This document shows, in pieces, positions 1 to 48,964 of a DNA stretch of 64,000 nucleotides. Origin of the DNA: Ecdyonurus torrentis (taxonomy: Eukaryota > Arthropoda > Insecta > Ephemeroptera > Heptageniidae); the NCBI GenBank assembly GCA_949318235.1, contig OX439132.1:42204331-42268330 (forward strand), written 5' to 3'. The position numbers were made by a program, and so were the translations under genes. The stretch's first letter is position 1; each line of letters opens with the position of its first letter. The notes below the pieces were generated by a model, which saw nothing but the letters and a program-made list of their open reading frames with translations, had not been told where the DNA came from and did no database searches.

Positions 1-203
1 CTGATACTATAGGTATCACTATACTAGTTTTTGGCAGCTCATTATTGGTAGATTGACTGTTTATTTGTTTAATTTAGCATAATTTTCTCATAAAATGCAT
101 GAAAGAAAATCCAGATCTGCCAATAACTGTGGCCTGCCGACAACTTGTAGTACAATTATCATACAATTTTGAACATGCAAAAAAGCTAAAAATACATTCT
201 TAC

Positions 204-1028
204 AATTTGTTCTTGAAGTCAAGTGTAAAATAGATAATAGCTCCATTGTTATTGTCCTTTGGAATAGCTTCTTGAAGTAAACATCGGTCTTGATGACTAT
301 CCAAATATGGATTCATCGCATCACTAACTGTTCTATCAAGACTGAAACCAAACTGAAACACAAAAAGCCAAGATTAAAATAACATGCTGCAGTATGTAAC
401 ATTGTTGGCCTAATACCGTTTTATACTGATGCATAATATATAAGGAAAAGTTTTTCCGTTCATAAATTTAGCTCATCAGAGATAATTTTTGTTAGGTAGC
501 CTTTTGTCTTTTCAGTAATTTATGTTTAAAAAATTACAACTTTTGGAGATGCACCAAAAAAAAACTTTTATTTTCATTGTATTGTAGCAGACATTGGCAA
601 TGATTTATGGTTCTAAAAAAAAATCTTACCACTGCATTTTTTTGAAATGGTGTAGCTACAAAGTTCTCTAGTTTGACTTCTAGCTCACCGCCTTTGTAAA
701 ACCCAAATGTGCTCAAAGCTATATATCGACGATAATCATTCTGAAAAATATAAATAACAACATTTTAGGAGTAGCTGAAAGTGAAAACATGAATCATAAA
801 TAAATCACAAGATGTGTCAAAAATAGACAGGCGGTCATAGCGGTACATTTGCATCGTATTTTTATTGTAATTTAAGGGAGTAAAATAGACATTTAGGTAT
901 TGTAAATTTACGAGATTATTTTTTACCTTTATTTCAAGCTTGTGTTTTCTTGATTCTGCGATAATAACTACAATTAAAATACAAAAAAGTATTTTTTCTA
1001 TATGACGTTTTAGCCAGCTGACAGCCAT
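204..1028 (-). CDS. GPR107/GPR108-like (LUSTR/GOST family) membrane protein, 5' part only
   Basis: Three coding exons read on the minus strand: 1028-927, 740-630 and 352-204, each with GT..AG borders and all in phase; the gene continues beyond the left edge. The ATG at 1028 (context agaATGG) opens a 34-codon exon with a clear hydrophobic signal sequence (ILFCILIVVIIA). Then come RKHKLEIK, NDYRRYIALSTFGFYKGG and FGFSLDRT, which match the conserved N-terminal lumenal region of GPR107/GPR108, where an RRYI..STFGFF-type stretch and GFSLDRT are hallmarks. Family members are seven-helix Golgi/trans-Golgi proteins linked to retrograde trafficking; only the lumenal head is in this window and no transmembrane bundle is visible. 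A GTG codon 30 bases upstream is in frame but not a plausible eukaryotic start. It is divergent from the dynein gene, with 966 bases between the two start codons. Which of the GPR107/108 paralogues it is cannot be decided. Confidence 0.85.
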
Positions 1029-1994
1029 TCTTGAACAAAACTGACCGCAGCGCTTCACCTTGAGGTGTGGTCAAAAACTTAACTAAGATCCTTTAAAATT
1101 GCGCGCTAATCAGTGCAGCTCGCGCAGCTCGTGTGAAAGAAGTGAAAGAATCTTCGAATCGTGAAAAATCAATGTAATCGTCATTGGATACCAAATTCTA
1201 TTTATAAATTTAGAAATAAGATAAAAATGTGAAAAAATTATCTGGTCAGGTAATATATTTTATTAATAAGTTTACAAAAATGAATATAAAAAAAAACATA
1301 GGTGGTCAAATTATTATTATTATTTTATTTGCGTTTTGAAATATTATTTTGCACCAAGTAAATTTCTGTAATAAGATTTTTCATTACAGGCAAAGAATGA
1401 AAAAGCTTTTTTAGAATACGTGCCGCTTAAATAAGCCAAAGAACTTTGATTTGTCTGTTTATAAGGTTTCGTGGGATTTTATTTATTTTTTTTATTTTTT
1501 TAATAATAGATTTTTAAACTATATCCACAAAACTGCATTGTATATTATTATATTTTTAATTAGCATAACAATATTTACGTTTAATTATAAATATATTGGA
1601 TTTATTATAAATAGTTTGTAAATTGTGGCAACTGTTGTTAATAAAATAAAAATTAAAAAATGAAATTCAGATTCAGAAAAGCCCGGGTTATGAAAATTTC
1701 TAACTGCAATATAAAAACCCCTACAAGCTCCACCACCCGTCGAGCACATTGGTGCAACTGGTTGCATAGTTACGTACTCTGCAGGGGCTACTGAATTAAA
1801 TTTCTCCACAGAAAACATAAAAAGCTTACTAATTTGAATATTATCATTATGTATATTGTCTTAGAATAAATATGACACAATTTCAAAACGTAAATAATGA
1901 ATATATTCATTTTGTATTATTTGAAAACTAACTTTTGCTTATTGGTATATGTTCCTGTGATCTCGATGAATTATGATTCTATAGCTCAAACATA
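1029..1994. promoter_or_regulatory. Divergent intergenic region between the GPR107-like and dynein genes
   Basis: Nearly 1 kb separates two head-to-head start codons, so both 5' UTRs and promoters should lie here. The only locally GC-richer patch is 1100-1160 (gcgcgc, gctcgcgcagctcg), close to the GPR107-like start, and may mark its promoter. I found no RFX X-box-like inverted motif near the dynein start, no convincing TATA box, and no further coding exon. A repeat copy sits at about 1715-1800. The promoter call is inferred from layout only. Confidence 0.4.
1715..1800 (-). repeat. Dispersed repeat R3, copy 1
   Basis: On the minus strand this contains GCCCCTGCAGAGTACGTAAC followed by ATGCAACCAGTTG. 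The same core occurs on the plus strand at 21779-21850 in dynein intron 37. A 77-codon open frame on the minus strand here is not supported as a gene because it is explained by the repeat. Confidence 0.5.
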
Positions 1995-36857
<34,863 letters not shown>

Positions 36858-37170
36858 TATGCATGTGATTTCTATACGCAGCAGCTCGATTATTATATCG
36901 GAATGTATATACTAATTAAGTTTTAAGCACTTAAGATATTGAATTTGAATACCTAATTTTTAAGTACATGTTTCTAATTTACACTATGATAATTTAAATA
37001 CATTGGTGTAGATTTTAATTATGAATAATGCTTTGTGAATTACTCTTAAAAAAAATTGTTTCAATAAATTTTTTCAAAGAATTAGTATAGAGAAAGAATA
37101 CATATTATGTATTATTTTGTTTATTTGTTAGAACAAAAATATTGTATAAAAAGTCATGTTCATGAATAAA
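36858..37170 (+). promoter_or_regulatory. Dynein 3' UTR with candidate poly(A) signals
   Basis: After the TAG, AATAAA occurs at 37063-37068 and again at 37165-37170. Either could end the transcript. The equivalent stretch is present in the duplicate downstream of 43618. Confidence 0.5.
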
Positions 37171-38375
37171 AATTGACTTAAAATCTGTTTCTTATTATTT
37201 TAAGAATTTAATTTAAAGATCCTTTTTTAAAGCTCTCATGAAAGTACTGCTGAAACTCGTATGGGAAAGGCCTTTTTATATAAGTATTTTTGCTTTTTTA
37301 TTTATTTATTTGTTAATTGGAGCTACAACAGATAAAGATAAAGATTTACTATAAAGAGAGAAGTTTTTAAAGAGGTCCAAGTAATAATAAAATATCAATT
37401 AGTATTATTTTCTTTGAGTTGCTAGTAATATAGAACTATGTTAGCATGGTCCTGACGCTTGTGGTGTCTGTTCAAGCGCAGGGTTGTGACCCTTACCTTA
37501 GTTTTCCTGACCACACCATGTGTATTTACTTCGAGAAAGCATGTCCTGGATTTGAATTGATTAGCGAGTACAATGACGAACGATTACGTGTAAACGTAAA
37601 ATCATTAGAAGCAAGGAAAGTATAATAGCGAAGGCAGCTTTAGATGAAAAAAATGATAAATTTTTATATAAATGATTGACTATCTCACTCTGTCACCAAG
37701 ATCAACCTTATTCGATCGAGAATATTTTGCAAGTGTTTCTAAGGCTTTTATTTTTAATAAAGTTTCTAATATAAAATGAAAATTTACATAAATTTTTATG
37801 CACGTCTTTTGGCAGGGAAGTTAAAAAAAAATTTGGTCGTCACATAATTATAATACGATTTTAAATAAAAAGATGCAAACAGTGGTTAATTCTTTACATT
37901 TTTTGTTTCAATTTATAACGTGGCATCCCTAAAACATAGAACTAACAATGTTATGCTGAGATTCATGTCACATGAATTAAACCATGAAAATCATTTATGT
38001 ACTACATTAAAAAAATAATAATTATATACTATTACAATGAGGAAGGTGAATTGAAATTTTTTTGTTGAGTTAATGATATTTTTGGAAAGAGCTTTAAAAA
38101 ATTTTTAAGTCGTTATTTTTTCTTAGGACGATTGGAGGATGCAAAGTATTTTTAAATAATTTTTGAAAATCGGCTTGGAAAGCTTGTAACGTCATTAGTT
38201 CACTTTTTTCTCGGCAAATACTATAAATCGTTTGAAGTTCAGAAACCTCAAAATAACCTCAGTAGCTCAAATAATTTACAGAACATACAGAATACACAAG
38301 CTATATAAAATGTGTTTTAAAATACATATAGCTACTTTCAATTAGAACTCTTACAGAAATAAAATTAATGTCATA
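37171..38375. other. Intergenic, no gene seen
   Basis: AT-rich sequence without a recognisable frame, RNA gene or repeat family. Up to about 37420 it is matched by the end of the duplicated segment (about 43985-44165). Confidence 0.6.
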
Positions 38376-38774
38376 CCAAAGTCTGAGAAGAGCTCAGACG
38401 ACAGTCCAGGAAGCTCGCGGAGAGTTCATTGCCTACATTCTACAAGTGTATATCTACAACGTATATCTGCCTAGGTCATGGTTCTACTTATGGCGAGTCT
38501 TTCATGCCTAGTGTCCGTCTAACAGCCGCCGGACCATACCTAAGTAAGTATGCTCAAACAGGAACTCTTATTTAGACGTTAACTTTCGGTGCCGCGTTAC
38601 GCTCCGTTATGCATTATCTTCGAACACCGTACTCAAACACCCTGCGTACAACGACCGTCACAGGCCAAATGTCGTGTGCAGGCACAGAGGTGGGCTCGCT
38701 CTTCGGGCTCAGGGACCACTGGCAAAGTTCATTACAGTAAATGGCATACTTGAGTGACTTGGCATACTTGAGTA
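38376..38774 (+). mobile_element. Dispersed repeat R1, copy a
   Basis: R1 begins with ACCAAAGTCTGAGAAGAGCT, where GTCTGAG and CTCAGAC form a terminal 7-base hairpin, and contains ACCCTGCGTACAACG and GACCACTGGCAA near the other end. Much GC-richer than its surroundings. Six copies are in the window (38.4, 46.6, 49.0, 51.7, 55.1 and 58.7 kb). No TIRs and no coding capacity were seen, so the class is unknown. Confidence 0.75.
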
Positions 38775-38778
38775 TTGT

Positions 38779-39589
<811 letters not shown>

Positions 39590-39880
39590 ACAGAAGGGAT
39601 TGCTAAATCTCTGGGCCTTCCATTCGGGAGGTGCATGATCGATGTGATTGCACCGACCATAGCCTGCCTAGACGTTTCCACGGTTTCTCTAGGCTGTCAT
39701 TGCGAATGCCAGGCTGTGTACTTATGCCTATTCCGTGGCCGGCCCAATTATCTGTCGATTATAATCAACATAATCGATTATAATCGAGCAGGCCTTATCT
39801 GTCGATAAGACAATATCTTGACTGGGACTGGGATTGGTGTAGCACAATAACACAATATGGTAACTTAAAAAAAAAAAATC
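39590..39880 (+). mobile_element. SINE-like repeat R2, 5'-truncated copy
   Basis: Shares CGGGAGGTGCATGA, GATGTGATTGCACCGACCA, CTAGACGTTTCCA and the end GTGTAGCACAATAACACAAT followed by an A-rich tail with the copies at about 46190-46585 (minus) and 53931-54115. It sits next to the left border of the duplicated dynein segment. Confidence 0.7.
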
Positions 39881-40457
39881 ATCAAATTTAAATATAATTT
39901 TAAACTCCAAATAACACAATATTCTTAGTTTTCAATTATAATGTTTTTTTAATGCATTTCCGCATTTATTAAAGAACTGCATGATATTACTTTACTAATA
40001 TATAAACTATACATTTCTGTTAATTGTTTTTGTTAAAGAAAATAGAGACGCAGACTTTATTTAACCATATTAACATTGATGGAACTCAACTCCAGAAAAC
40101 AGAATCGGTAATTTCAATCCAAGCAATAAAGCAACTGTTAGAAGAACTTCCAAACTTAGACCTGCTTCAATCCACTCATTCAATAGTGATTCATAGGTAA
40201 ATAATAGTTTGTTTATTTTTATATTTTATCTTCGTTTATTTTATGAATTAAACTAGTTTAATTCATAAAATATTTAGTTTTTTTTTAGTTTTATTCTTTA
40301 TCTATTTCCCTTTTTTCATAACAATGAATCACATTATTTTTTGTAATATTATGTTATTTCTATTGCTAATAATTTATAATTATGCATTTTATTTAGTAAG
40401 CATTAAACATTACAGCTTCCCTTAAAAAAAGGTAACGTATTACACCTCAAAGTGCTT

Positions 40458-40937
40458 TTTTATTTATTTATTTATTTATTTTTATTTAATATTTACTGTA
40501 TGTCTTACTAAGCCCCCGTATTCGAGAGGACCGTTGAGCAGTGACAGAAGGTAGCCAGGAAAGGCGCAAGCGCCCATGTTAAACCTGATCTACCCTTTGA
40601 GGGGTGAAAGGATGTAAAGAGGTAGAGTGTTGGTAGAAAGGATTGGAAGGTAGCGGCTGTGGCCTATATAGTTAGGAACTGCCCAGTCATTCGACAGGGT
40701 GGTGCATGCAGGAAACCACAGAAAACTGCATGCGTGGACAGCCGACATCCAAGTATTACCTTGGATGCCTGGCCGACCTCTGCAACTCAGTAGCACACAC
40801 ACAAGTCAAGCCACACCGCGAACCAACATTCCACACCAAGCACAGGTGACTCTTCATGAAAAGTTCCTCAGCAGGTATCGAACGCTGGCCGACGGCATGG
40901 AAACCAAGCATGCTAACCACTGCGCCACATGGCCGGT
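40458..40937 (-). mobile_element. tRNA-derived SINE in the dynein pseudogene
   Basis: Read on the minus strand it starts CCGGCCATGTGGCGCAGTGG TTAGCATGC (A box-like) followed about 35 bases later by GCGTTCGATACC (B box-like), then a GC-richer body and an (AAAT)n tail ending near 40458. The parental intron at 34530-34550 lacks it, so the empty site is visible: flanking AAAGTGC and TTAAAGACACAAAG are joined there. Confidence 0.85.
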
Positions 40938-41547
40938 TAAAGACACAAAGTCTTTTACCTTTGGAGATTTATTTGAATATTTTTACCTATAGTTAGTTAT
41001 TATAATAGGCGTTGTTATTAAATGTATGTATTTTATTATTATCTGTTTTACAAACAAGTGTAAATTTGATATGAAAAAGTTTTTATGTTTTTGTAATAAT
41101 TGTGTTATTCTTTTTACAATTAATGTAATTATAAAATACACAAGTAAATATTGTACACATAATTTGTGTCATGTTGTTTACTTTTTAATTGATTATTACA
41201 GAGCACCAAGGATTCAGAATTTAGCTTCATCTTAAGCCAGGAGTGTGAAGATTACGAGCGTCTCGTTCACGTCATAGAATTCTGTGTTGAGTCTTTGAGT
41301 GCAACACTTAGTGGACGTACCGTGATGTCTGAAGCCTTGTATCATCTGCACGAACAAATTAGGATAAATCAGGTGAATTTCAAACATGTAATTCAGCATA
41401 TAAGTCATTGAATTTTTATATACCTTTCAAAAACCTACGTATGTCAAGCAATTAATTAACCATAAGTATATTAATAGTTTCTAACCACCAAATTTTTTTC
41501 TGTCTTTAAAACACGACAATTTGACGAAATAATGCTTTATTTTAAAT

Positions 41548-41915
41548 TTAAAATTCAAAATATCTTTATTCATTTCTTTCATCCTACAATCAAAACACAC
41601 AAAAGTGTATCCGCTTAGGTTATTGCACATTATACATATATATAAACACAATTAGAAATGATTGTCAATGAAACACATTCACACATTACATATTAAAGAA
41701 AATATTAGATACAAAAATATTAGAGTTGGTCCTGTAAAAAATCATCCACTGAGTACTATTGTTTATGTAATAGTAAGATTTTAAGTGCTTTTTTAAAAAT
41801 AGTTGGGTTGTTTTGTTTTCTTAATTCTAAAGGCAAACTGTTATATATTTTTAAACAACCACTAAATTATATAAATAATGGATTGATTGATTAATTGAAT
41901 ATAATTGAGCATTAT
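41548..41915 (-). mobile_element. LINE (non-LTR retrotransposon) 3' fragment in the dynein pseudogene
   Basis: On the minus strand it encodes YNSLPLELRKQNNPTIFKKA and then LKILLLHKQ plus a stop. This is the typical C-terminal end of reverse transcriptases of CR1/jockey-like LINEs. A 3' UTR follows, ending ATGAATAAAGATATTTTGAA. An in-frame stop shortly before this segment and the missing 5' part show a dead, 5'-truncated copy. The parental intron near 35160-35200 has no insertion. Confidence 0.75.
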
Positions 41916-42298
41916 TTTAAGCAAGGGAACAGGGTTTACAACATCATTACTGTCAACTGTAATGTAAAATAATTATTTTATTTTTTATTAATAAAAAATA
42001 AATACATAAGTCCCACCAAAACAATGAAGTCTTATCGGTGGGTGCTTAATTAGCATAAAAAATTTACAATAATATTTCAAGCAATGATAACATACCAAAA
42101 TTTCGAACACAATTTAAATCAAATTTAATTCTGTCAAATCTGATTCAAAATGCTTTACAAGATAAAACTTAAAAAGCTGAAAATCCCGTAAAAGAAGCCT
42201 ATAATGAATAGAGTTTTTAGTTTGCATTTTCAAGTAATGACAAAAATGAACTACTGATATTGTGATAAAATATTCATTGGAATCCAATAAATTATTGA

Positions 42299-42475
<177 letters not shown>

Positions 42476-44165
42476 CTGTTAAAAATATCAATCAACGATA
42501 TCTGTATTGTAATTTTAGGAATTCAAAACAGAAAATCTTGACCTCAACTGTTTGCCAATCTTCTTTTTTCCTCGTCGTTTTCTTCACAAAGTATTACAAG
42601 TGACAAATGGTCCGCAAGACACGTCGTCGTTTAGGCTGACGTACTGCGACGAGGTAAGCTATAACTATTACGCGTGTTTGAAATTTCAAAGTTTTTTTTT
42701 TTCTTAATCAATAATAAAAAATACATAGTAATTTTTAAATTTTGCATTTCATGGAGTATATTTGTATAAAATATTATCATTTACTTGATTATAATAAAGA
42801 TTTTCTTGCAATTAATTTTTTTGCTCATTGAAAATATTGTTTAGCGTGAACAGGACTTGAAAATAATAATAAGCATAACATCAAAAATCAATAAAACTAT
42901 AGATTGCCTTTTATTACCAAAATATATTTTTGAAATAACTCACAGTATAATAAGGACTGTAGAACTACAAGTCAAAGGTAAATAAATTATATTTTGAGGT
43001 TTGCTGTTAATTTTAATTATTTATCAATTTTGTTGTTGCTATAGACTATAAATCTAAATCTCTAGAACAATAATACAACATCATATGATAATAATTTTAA
43101 TATTTATTATTTTTATCGCTCTTCTATAAAACATAATCTTTATTATATTATATATTTTATATTTATAGCTTATCTAATATAATTAGATAATCCTCACCAT
43201 GTTATCACATTGACTTTTGTACTGAAATGTGTAAATAACTTTTGCCGTCAATACTTGACGAGGTGCAAAAAAAGTCGTTACGTAAGGGAGAGCGCTGTAT
43301 GGAGTCACTCAAATTCCACTCTTAATCCACCAAATTATGATGGTAATAACAACTGTGTATTGTAGTTAGTTAATATAAGTAACTCTAATAATTTTATTAT
43401 TCACAGGAGGAGAAAATAGAATTCCACTTTCTCGGGTTGTTTTAAAAAAGCTGACGGAGAAAGAAATTGAAATGAAATTTATTTGCAGTTTACCAATGTT
43501 TCGAATGAAAAACAGAAATCAAGAAATGGACAATTTTATAGCAACATTATATTTGCCAACAGTGAAAATATCATGTGACTATTGGTCACTGCTCGGGACC
43601 AGCTTATTTTTAGAATAGTATATGCATGTGATTTCTATACGCATCAGCTCGATTATTGTATCGGAATGTATATACTAATTAAGTTTTAAGCACATAAAAT
43701 ATTGAATTTAAATACCTAATTTTGGACGACATGTTTCTAATTTACACTATGATAATTTAAATATTAAATATATTGATGTAAATTTTAATTAGAAATAATG
43801 CTTTGTGACTGACTCTTAAAAAATTTGTTTGAATAAGTTTTTTCAAGACATAAGTATATAGAGAAAGAATATAATATATTATATATTATTTTGTTTACTT
43901 TCAAAGTATATTAGTTTAGAGCAAAAATATTGTATGAAAAGTCATGAATAAAAATTGACTAAAAATTTGTTAAATGTTATTATTTTAAGATATAAATTTC
44001 AAGATCCATTTTTAAAGCTCTCATGTCAAAACTCTTATGGGAAAAGGAATTCTTTATATAAATATTGTTTGCTTTTTATTGATTTATTTTCCATTGGAGT
44101 TACAACTGAAAAAGATTTAATATCCAGTCAGGAGTTTTTAAAGAGGTCCAAATTTTAATGAAATA

Positions 44166-44690
44166 TCAATTTACTTGAGTGTCTATTGTGTTTTTTATAT
44201 ATATTTTTTTCTTTTTTCTTTTAACATTCTCAAATTAAACATTATTTAGAACTGCTACAGTGCAAAGATAAATAAAAAATCCACTCTATTATTATCTTAT
44301 AGTACAAGTTAAATTGTTAAATTTCAAAGAAACTAAATCAACTACAAACTAAAATTATACGCCCGTAATTGTTATTACAGTATTAATTGACAATTAATTA
44401 AAAAAAATTGAATATATTCTTAATAATTAAAACTATTATAAGAAAGCTAAGCATTGTTCTTAATTTGCTGGAGAAATTTTATACTTTGTTTGATTTCTGC
44501 TTTAAGTAAAACTAGCTAATAATCACAGTTTTCAAGAAAATTTCCTTTGCCTTTAAATACTGTACATCTTCTCAATCAAAGTAAAATTGATATTATTTGT
44601 ATAATATATAAAAGCATCGTCTTTTTGACAATATTATAGTTACTAGGATTAAATCATTTAAATTAAAATTAAAATTGACTCGAAAAAAGA
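44166..44690 (+). repeat. R1 tail plus segment S, copy 1
   Basis: Starts with the last bases of R1 (ACTTGAGTGTCTAT) at the right border of the dynein duplicate. It continues with S, which shares TTGTTATTACAGTATTAAT, ATTTCTGCTTTAAGTAAAA and TCTTTTTGACAATATTA with 49397-49890, and, inverted, part of its sequence with 51450-51715. Confidence 0.7.
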
Positions 44691-44692
44691 TA

Positions 44693-45612
<920 letters not shown>

Positions 45613-45939
45613 ACTTAAAAGTTTTATTCTTATTTCCACATAATAGCTATAGGTAAAGTATACGTATATAAATATGTATTAGATATTATTAAAATATATA
45701 TTACTATATTTTCAATTTCAAAATCATTTTTAAATTTTTGGTGTAGTGTAGTGCCAAAATGTTTTATTTTGCACACGGAAATATATAGTAAAATGTTACA
45801 CATATGGTGCTGCACGGCATTGTTGCATTAAGAAACGAAATAGTTACCTCCACAACTTTTATATTTCGTCTAAATTCTACATTATTCCTATAATATGTCA
45901 CAAGTTCGAGTATTCAAACTATAAGTCAACGAATTTTAT

Positions 45940-46100
45940 TTACTCTAATAGGAAAAATAATAAAATAACATAAACATACCTAATAGGAAAAATAATAAAA
46001 TAACATAAACATACTTACGTGTAGTGCCTAAAATATAGCGCGCAAAATAGCAATAAACATACTTACGTGTAGTGCCTAAAATATAGCGCGCAAAATAGCA
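45940..46100. repeat. Two short tandem duplications
   Basis: A 34-base unit (CTAATAGGAAAAATAATAAA...) is repeated directly at 45947-46014, and a unit of about 48 bases containing CTTACGTGTAGTGCCTAAAA and TATAGCGCGCAAAATAGC is repeated at about 46005-46100. No gene. Confidence 0.85.
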
Positions 46101-46189
46101 AAGAAAATTTTTCAGCAAATCTAATATTGTCATTTCTATTGATATGTTTTTTATCTTAGGAACTAACATTGCCAAGGAGACAGCTTTAT

Positions 46190-46585
46190 TATTTTATTTA
46201 TTTATTTTTTATTATTTTTTGCTTGCCATATTGTGTTATCGTGCTACACCAATCTCAGTCCCAGTCAAGACTCAAGACATTGTCTTATCGACAGGTAAGG
46301 ACTTTTCAAATTAATGGAAAAGCACACATGGGCCGGCTACGACCTACGTACACAGCCCGGCATTCGCCATGACAGCCTAGAGAAACCATGGAAACGTCTA
46401 GGCAGGCTGGTCGGTGCAATCACATCACTCATGCACCTCCCGAATACTGTGCGGCGTCATGGAATGCATGTAAACATGCATCGTGCTACCTGTTGTGCTC
46501 TCACTCATCACGTACGCACCCAGCAGTGGCTCGAACCTATACCCGGTGAGGAGTACAGAGTTAGGAGTCAGCTACCTGATTGTAA
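46190..46585 (-). mobile_element. tRNA-derived SINE R2, most complete copy
   Basis: On the minus strand it starts near 46585 with TCAGGTAGCTGACTCCTAAC (A box-like) and GGTATAGGTTCGAGCCACTG (B box-like GGTTCGAGCC). The body carries CTAGACGTTTCCATGG, and the tail CGATAACACAATATGG precedes an A-rich run near 46190-46210. Plus-strand frames here are incidental. Confidence 0.75.
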
Positions 46586-46926
46586 GCCCGGAGAGCGAGC
46601 TTACCTCTGTGCCGCCACATGACATGTGGTCAGTAACGGCCCTTTTACGCAGGGTGTTTGAGTACGGCAAACGCGGCACCGAAAATTAACGTCTTATAAT
46701 TAGTCGAGTACATGTTGAGCATCCCATAAAAAAAAAAGAAAAAAAGAAAAGGTATGATCCATCTGCTGTTAGACGGAGACTAGGCATGATAGACTCGCCT
46801 CAAGAGAACCATGACCTAGGCGGGGAATACGGTTGTAGATACTTGCAATATAGCTGTAGAATGTAGGCAATGAACTCTCCGTGAGCTTCCTAGACCGTCG
46901 TCTGAGCTCTTCTCAGACTTTGGTAT
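46586..46926 (-). mobile_element. Dispersed repeat R1, copy b (truncated)
   Basis: Minus-strand copy ending GTCTGAGCTCTTCTCAGAC TTTGGTA. It abuts the SINE R2 directly: its GGGCTC end is lost and the R2 start follows, forming an R1-R2 composite. Confidence 0.7.
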
Positions 46927-47107
46927 GTTTTTTTTTTTCTGCATGTAACTCCTGCGTTGCATTTTTTGTTTATTATTATTTTTATTTGTAAACCAAAGGG
47001 TTAAGTAATTTTTCCAGAGAATATCTTTTCCATACCTAACTACGCAACTTATGTGACAAATTCACTTTTTTTTTTTTTTTTTTTTTTGCTTTTGTTTACA
47101 ATTCAAA

Positions 47108-47772
47108 CTTGTTATATTATATCAAATTAAAGCACAAATTTTGACATTTTTAAAAATGTTCGCAAGAAAGAGTTATGTCAAGTGGTTCTCATTTTAATCA
47201 GTAAGTGGCGCAAGAGCTCATTTTTGAAGACAAAAACTCTCGATTGCGCCAGATTTTGATGTAAATTCAAAGGCTGGATGGGCCGAGATGGGTCCACAGC
47301 TCGGGCACCGAGATCACCAGACCTCACCCTACCTTATAGTTTTTTTTCTTGTGGGACGTCAAAGACAAAGTGTTTAAGACTCTAGTGCAAGATATCCCAG
47401 AGTTAAAGCGACGGCATCAGGATTACTGATGCTATCGAGTCTATCACGGCTTCGATGCTCCGGAACGCGTAATGTCATTTGCTTATCATCACTTTTAACT
47501 TAAAAAAAAATAATAAGACGTTACTTTTTTATTTTATTTTATTTTTTTTTTAGAAAAACGCTGTTTGCCGACGTCTGTTTTTCGAAAAAATCGCGCTTCG
47601 TATTGTTTTGCATTTAGTCAAAAAGAAAATCGATGAAGCATATTTTTAAGAACAGACAGGAAAATGTCAAAACTTATGCTTTAATTTGATGTATAATAAG
47701 TCTAATTTGTCAATAAAATTCATATTAAAAATCGCTTCTGAAAAAGTAAAAATTTAAATAAACACCCTGTAT
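47108..47772 (+). pseudogene. Dead Tc1/mariner-type transposase fragment
   Basis: Around 47270-47475 the plus strand encodes GWMGRDG, then APRSPDLT, and in another frame FLWDVKDKVF and RITDAIESI. This order is the C-terminal part of Tc1/mariner-type (DDE) transposases (GWIGRGG..PPRSPDLTPxDFFLWGxxK). At least two frameshifts and stops are present and the N-terminal part is missing. Flanking inverted repeats of about 45 bases are seen at 47108-47155 and 47660-47705 (AAAATGTCAAAAxTTxTGCT). The right end has AAACACCCTGTATA; I could not find the matching left terminus. Confidence 0.75.
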
Positions 47773-48664
47773 ATATATATATATACACAGTATTTATATA
47801 TTTCTATATGAATAATATACCATGCGTTTTTTATTATGTACTTATCAAAAATTAGTCTCATTTATCTTTGTCCTCCTTAGCATTAGTATTTTCCCAAACA
47901 TTGTATAGATAAATTAGAGATATATTAATTTGTTAACTTATTTTAATTTTATTAACATGTTTTATACGCAGCACAAATTCATTCTTGTCTTGTTCTATAA
48001 AATTGAGCACTTATATTTTATAAGTATTTTAAAGCGATTTATTTATTTATTTTTTTTTTTTAATTTATCACTGATGGTAAAGTTCATGCTATATACCCAG
48101 CATTAGATTCAATCATTATCACTTTAAAAAAAATAGTTATCTTTTCCCTGAATACTGTAACAATAGAATGTTTTTTTTTCTCTTTTTTTTTTTCTTTGCT
48201 TAAAGATTTGAATTTTACTTCCAGTAATAAACTACTTATACTTACATTATTTAAAAATATGTTACATTTTAATGTTTTCCTCTTTGTAATGAAATTATAT
48301 TTTTTTGACAACTTTCAATAAAATGTTGTTATTTTTCCTATTATGGATCTCATTAGGCCGTGTTTACTTTTTTTGCCCCATTTGACTGTTTCATTTTTTG
48401 GTAAGCCTGTGTATTTCATAAAAAGATTTTATTCTTTAAATGTTTAATATTTTTAGCGCTTATTAAGCACTAAATACTGATATTGCAAAAATTACCTTAT
48501 TTGCAAATTTACAAAGTGTCTCTGCTAAGATGATTCCAATTTCGCAGGGACAGTAAGTTTTTAGTGCCTAATTTTATATTTTTTAATATTTTGTTGTAAT
48601 TTTTTGTGCACACAATTATTGTTGAGCCATGTCGCTGCTAACTTAATATCAACTTAGAAGGGCA
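47773..48664. other. Intergenic, nothing recognised
   Basis: AT-rich, no gene or known repeat recognised. Confidence 0.5.
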
Positions 48665-48668
48665 ATTG

Positions 48669-48727
<59 letters not shown>
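48669..48727. repeat. Poly-T tract
   Basis: About 58 T residues, followed 50 bases later by an A-rich run (48777-48830). Confidence 0.95.
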
Positions 48728-48728
<1 letters not shown>

Positions 48729-48964
48729 GCTAAAACTTGTTCTTGTACCGGCATAAATTTCAAGCTGAATTATAAGCAAAAAAAAAAAAAAAAAAAAAAA
48801 GAAAGAAAAAAAAAAGAAAAAGAAAAGAAAGTAAATGCGTCACATGTTGTCTAGTTAGATCTAAAAAGCTATACTCTGGAAAATTACTTTACCTTTTTTT
48901 TACAAATTGAAATAATAATTAACAAAAAATGCAACGCAGAAGTTACAGACAAAAAATTATTGTA

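Noticed and set aside
1585..1818. Small minus-strand gene of 77 codons
   Set aside because: Its central part is the dispersed repeat R3, and the rest is AT-rich filler.
38376..38420. R1 as a Helitron because of its terminal hairpin
   Set aside because: No CTRR end after the hairpin and no TC start were seen; left as unclassified.
40870..40937. Genuine tRNA gene on the minus strand
   Set aside because: A and B box-like words are present but the arms do not pair as a full cloverleaf and the sequence continues into a SINE body with an (AAAT)n tail.
40590..40992. Small proteins of 70-97 codons on either strand
   Set aside because: Covered by the tRNA-derived SINE inserted in the dynein pseudogene.
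46314..46689. Overlapping frames of 68-102 codons
   Set aside because: They lie in the SINE R2 and R1 copies, in the antisense direction of R2.
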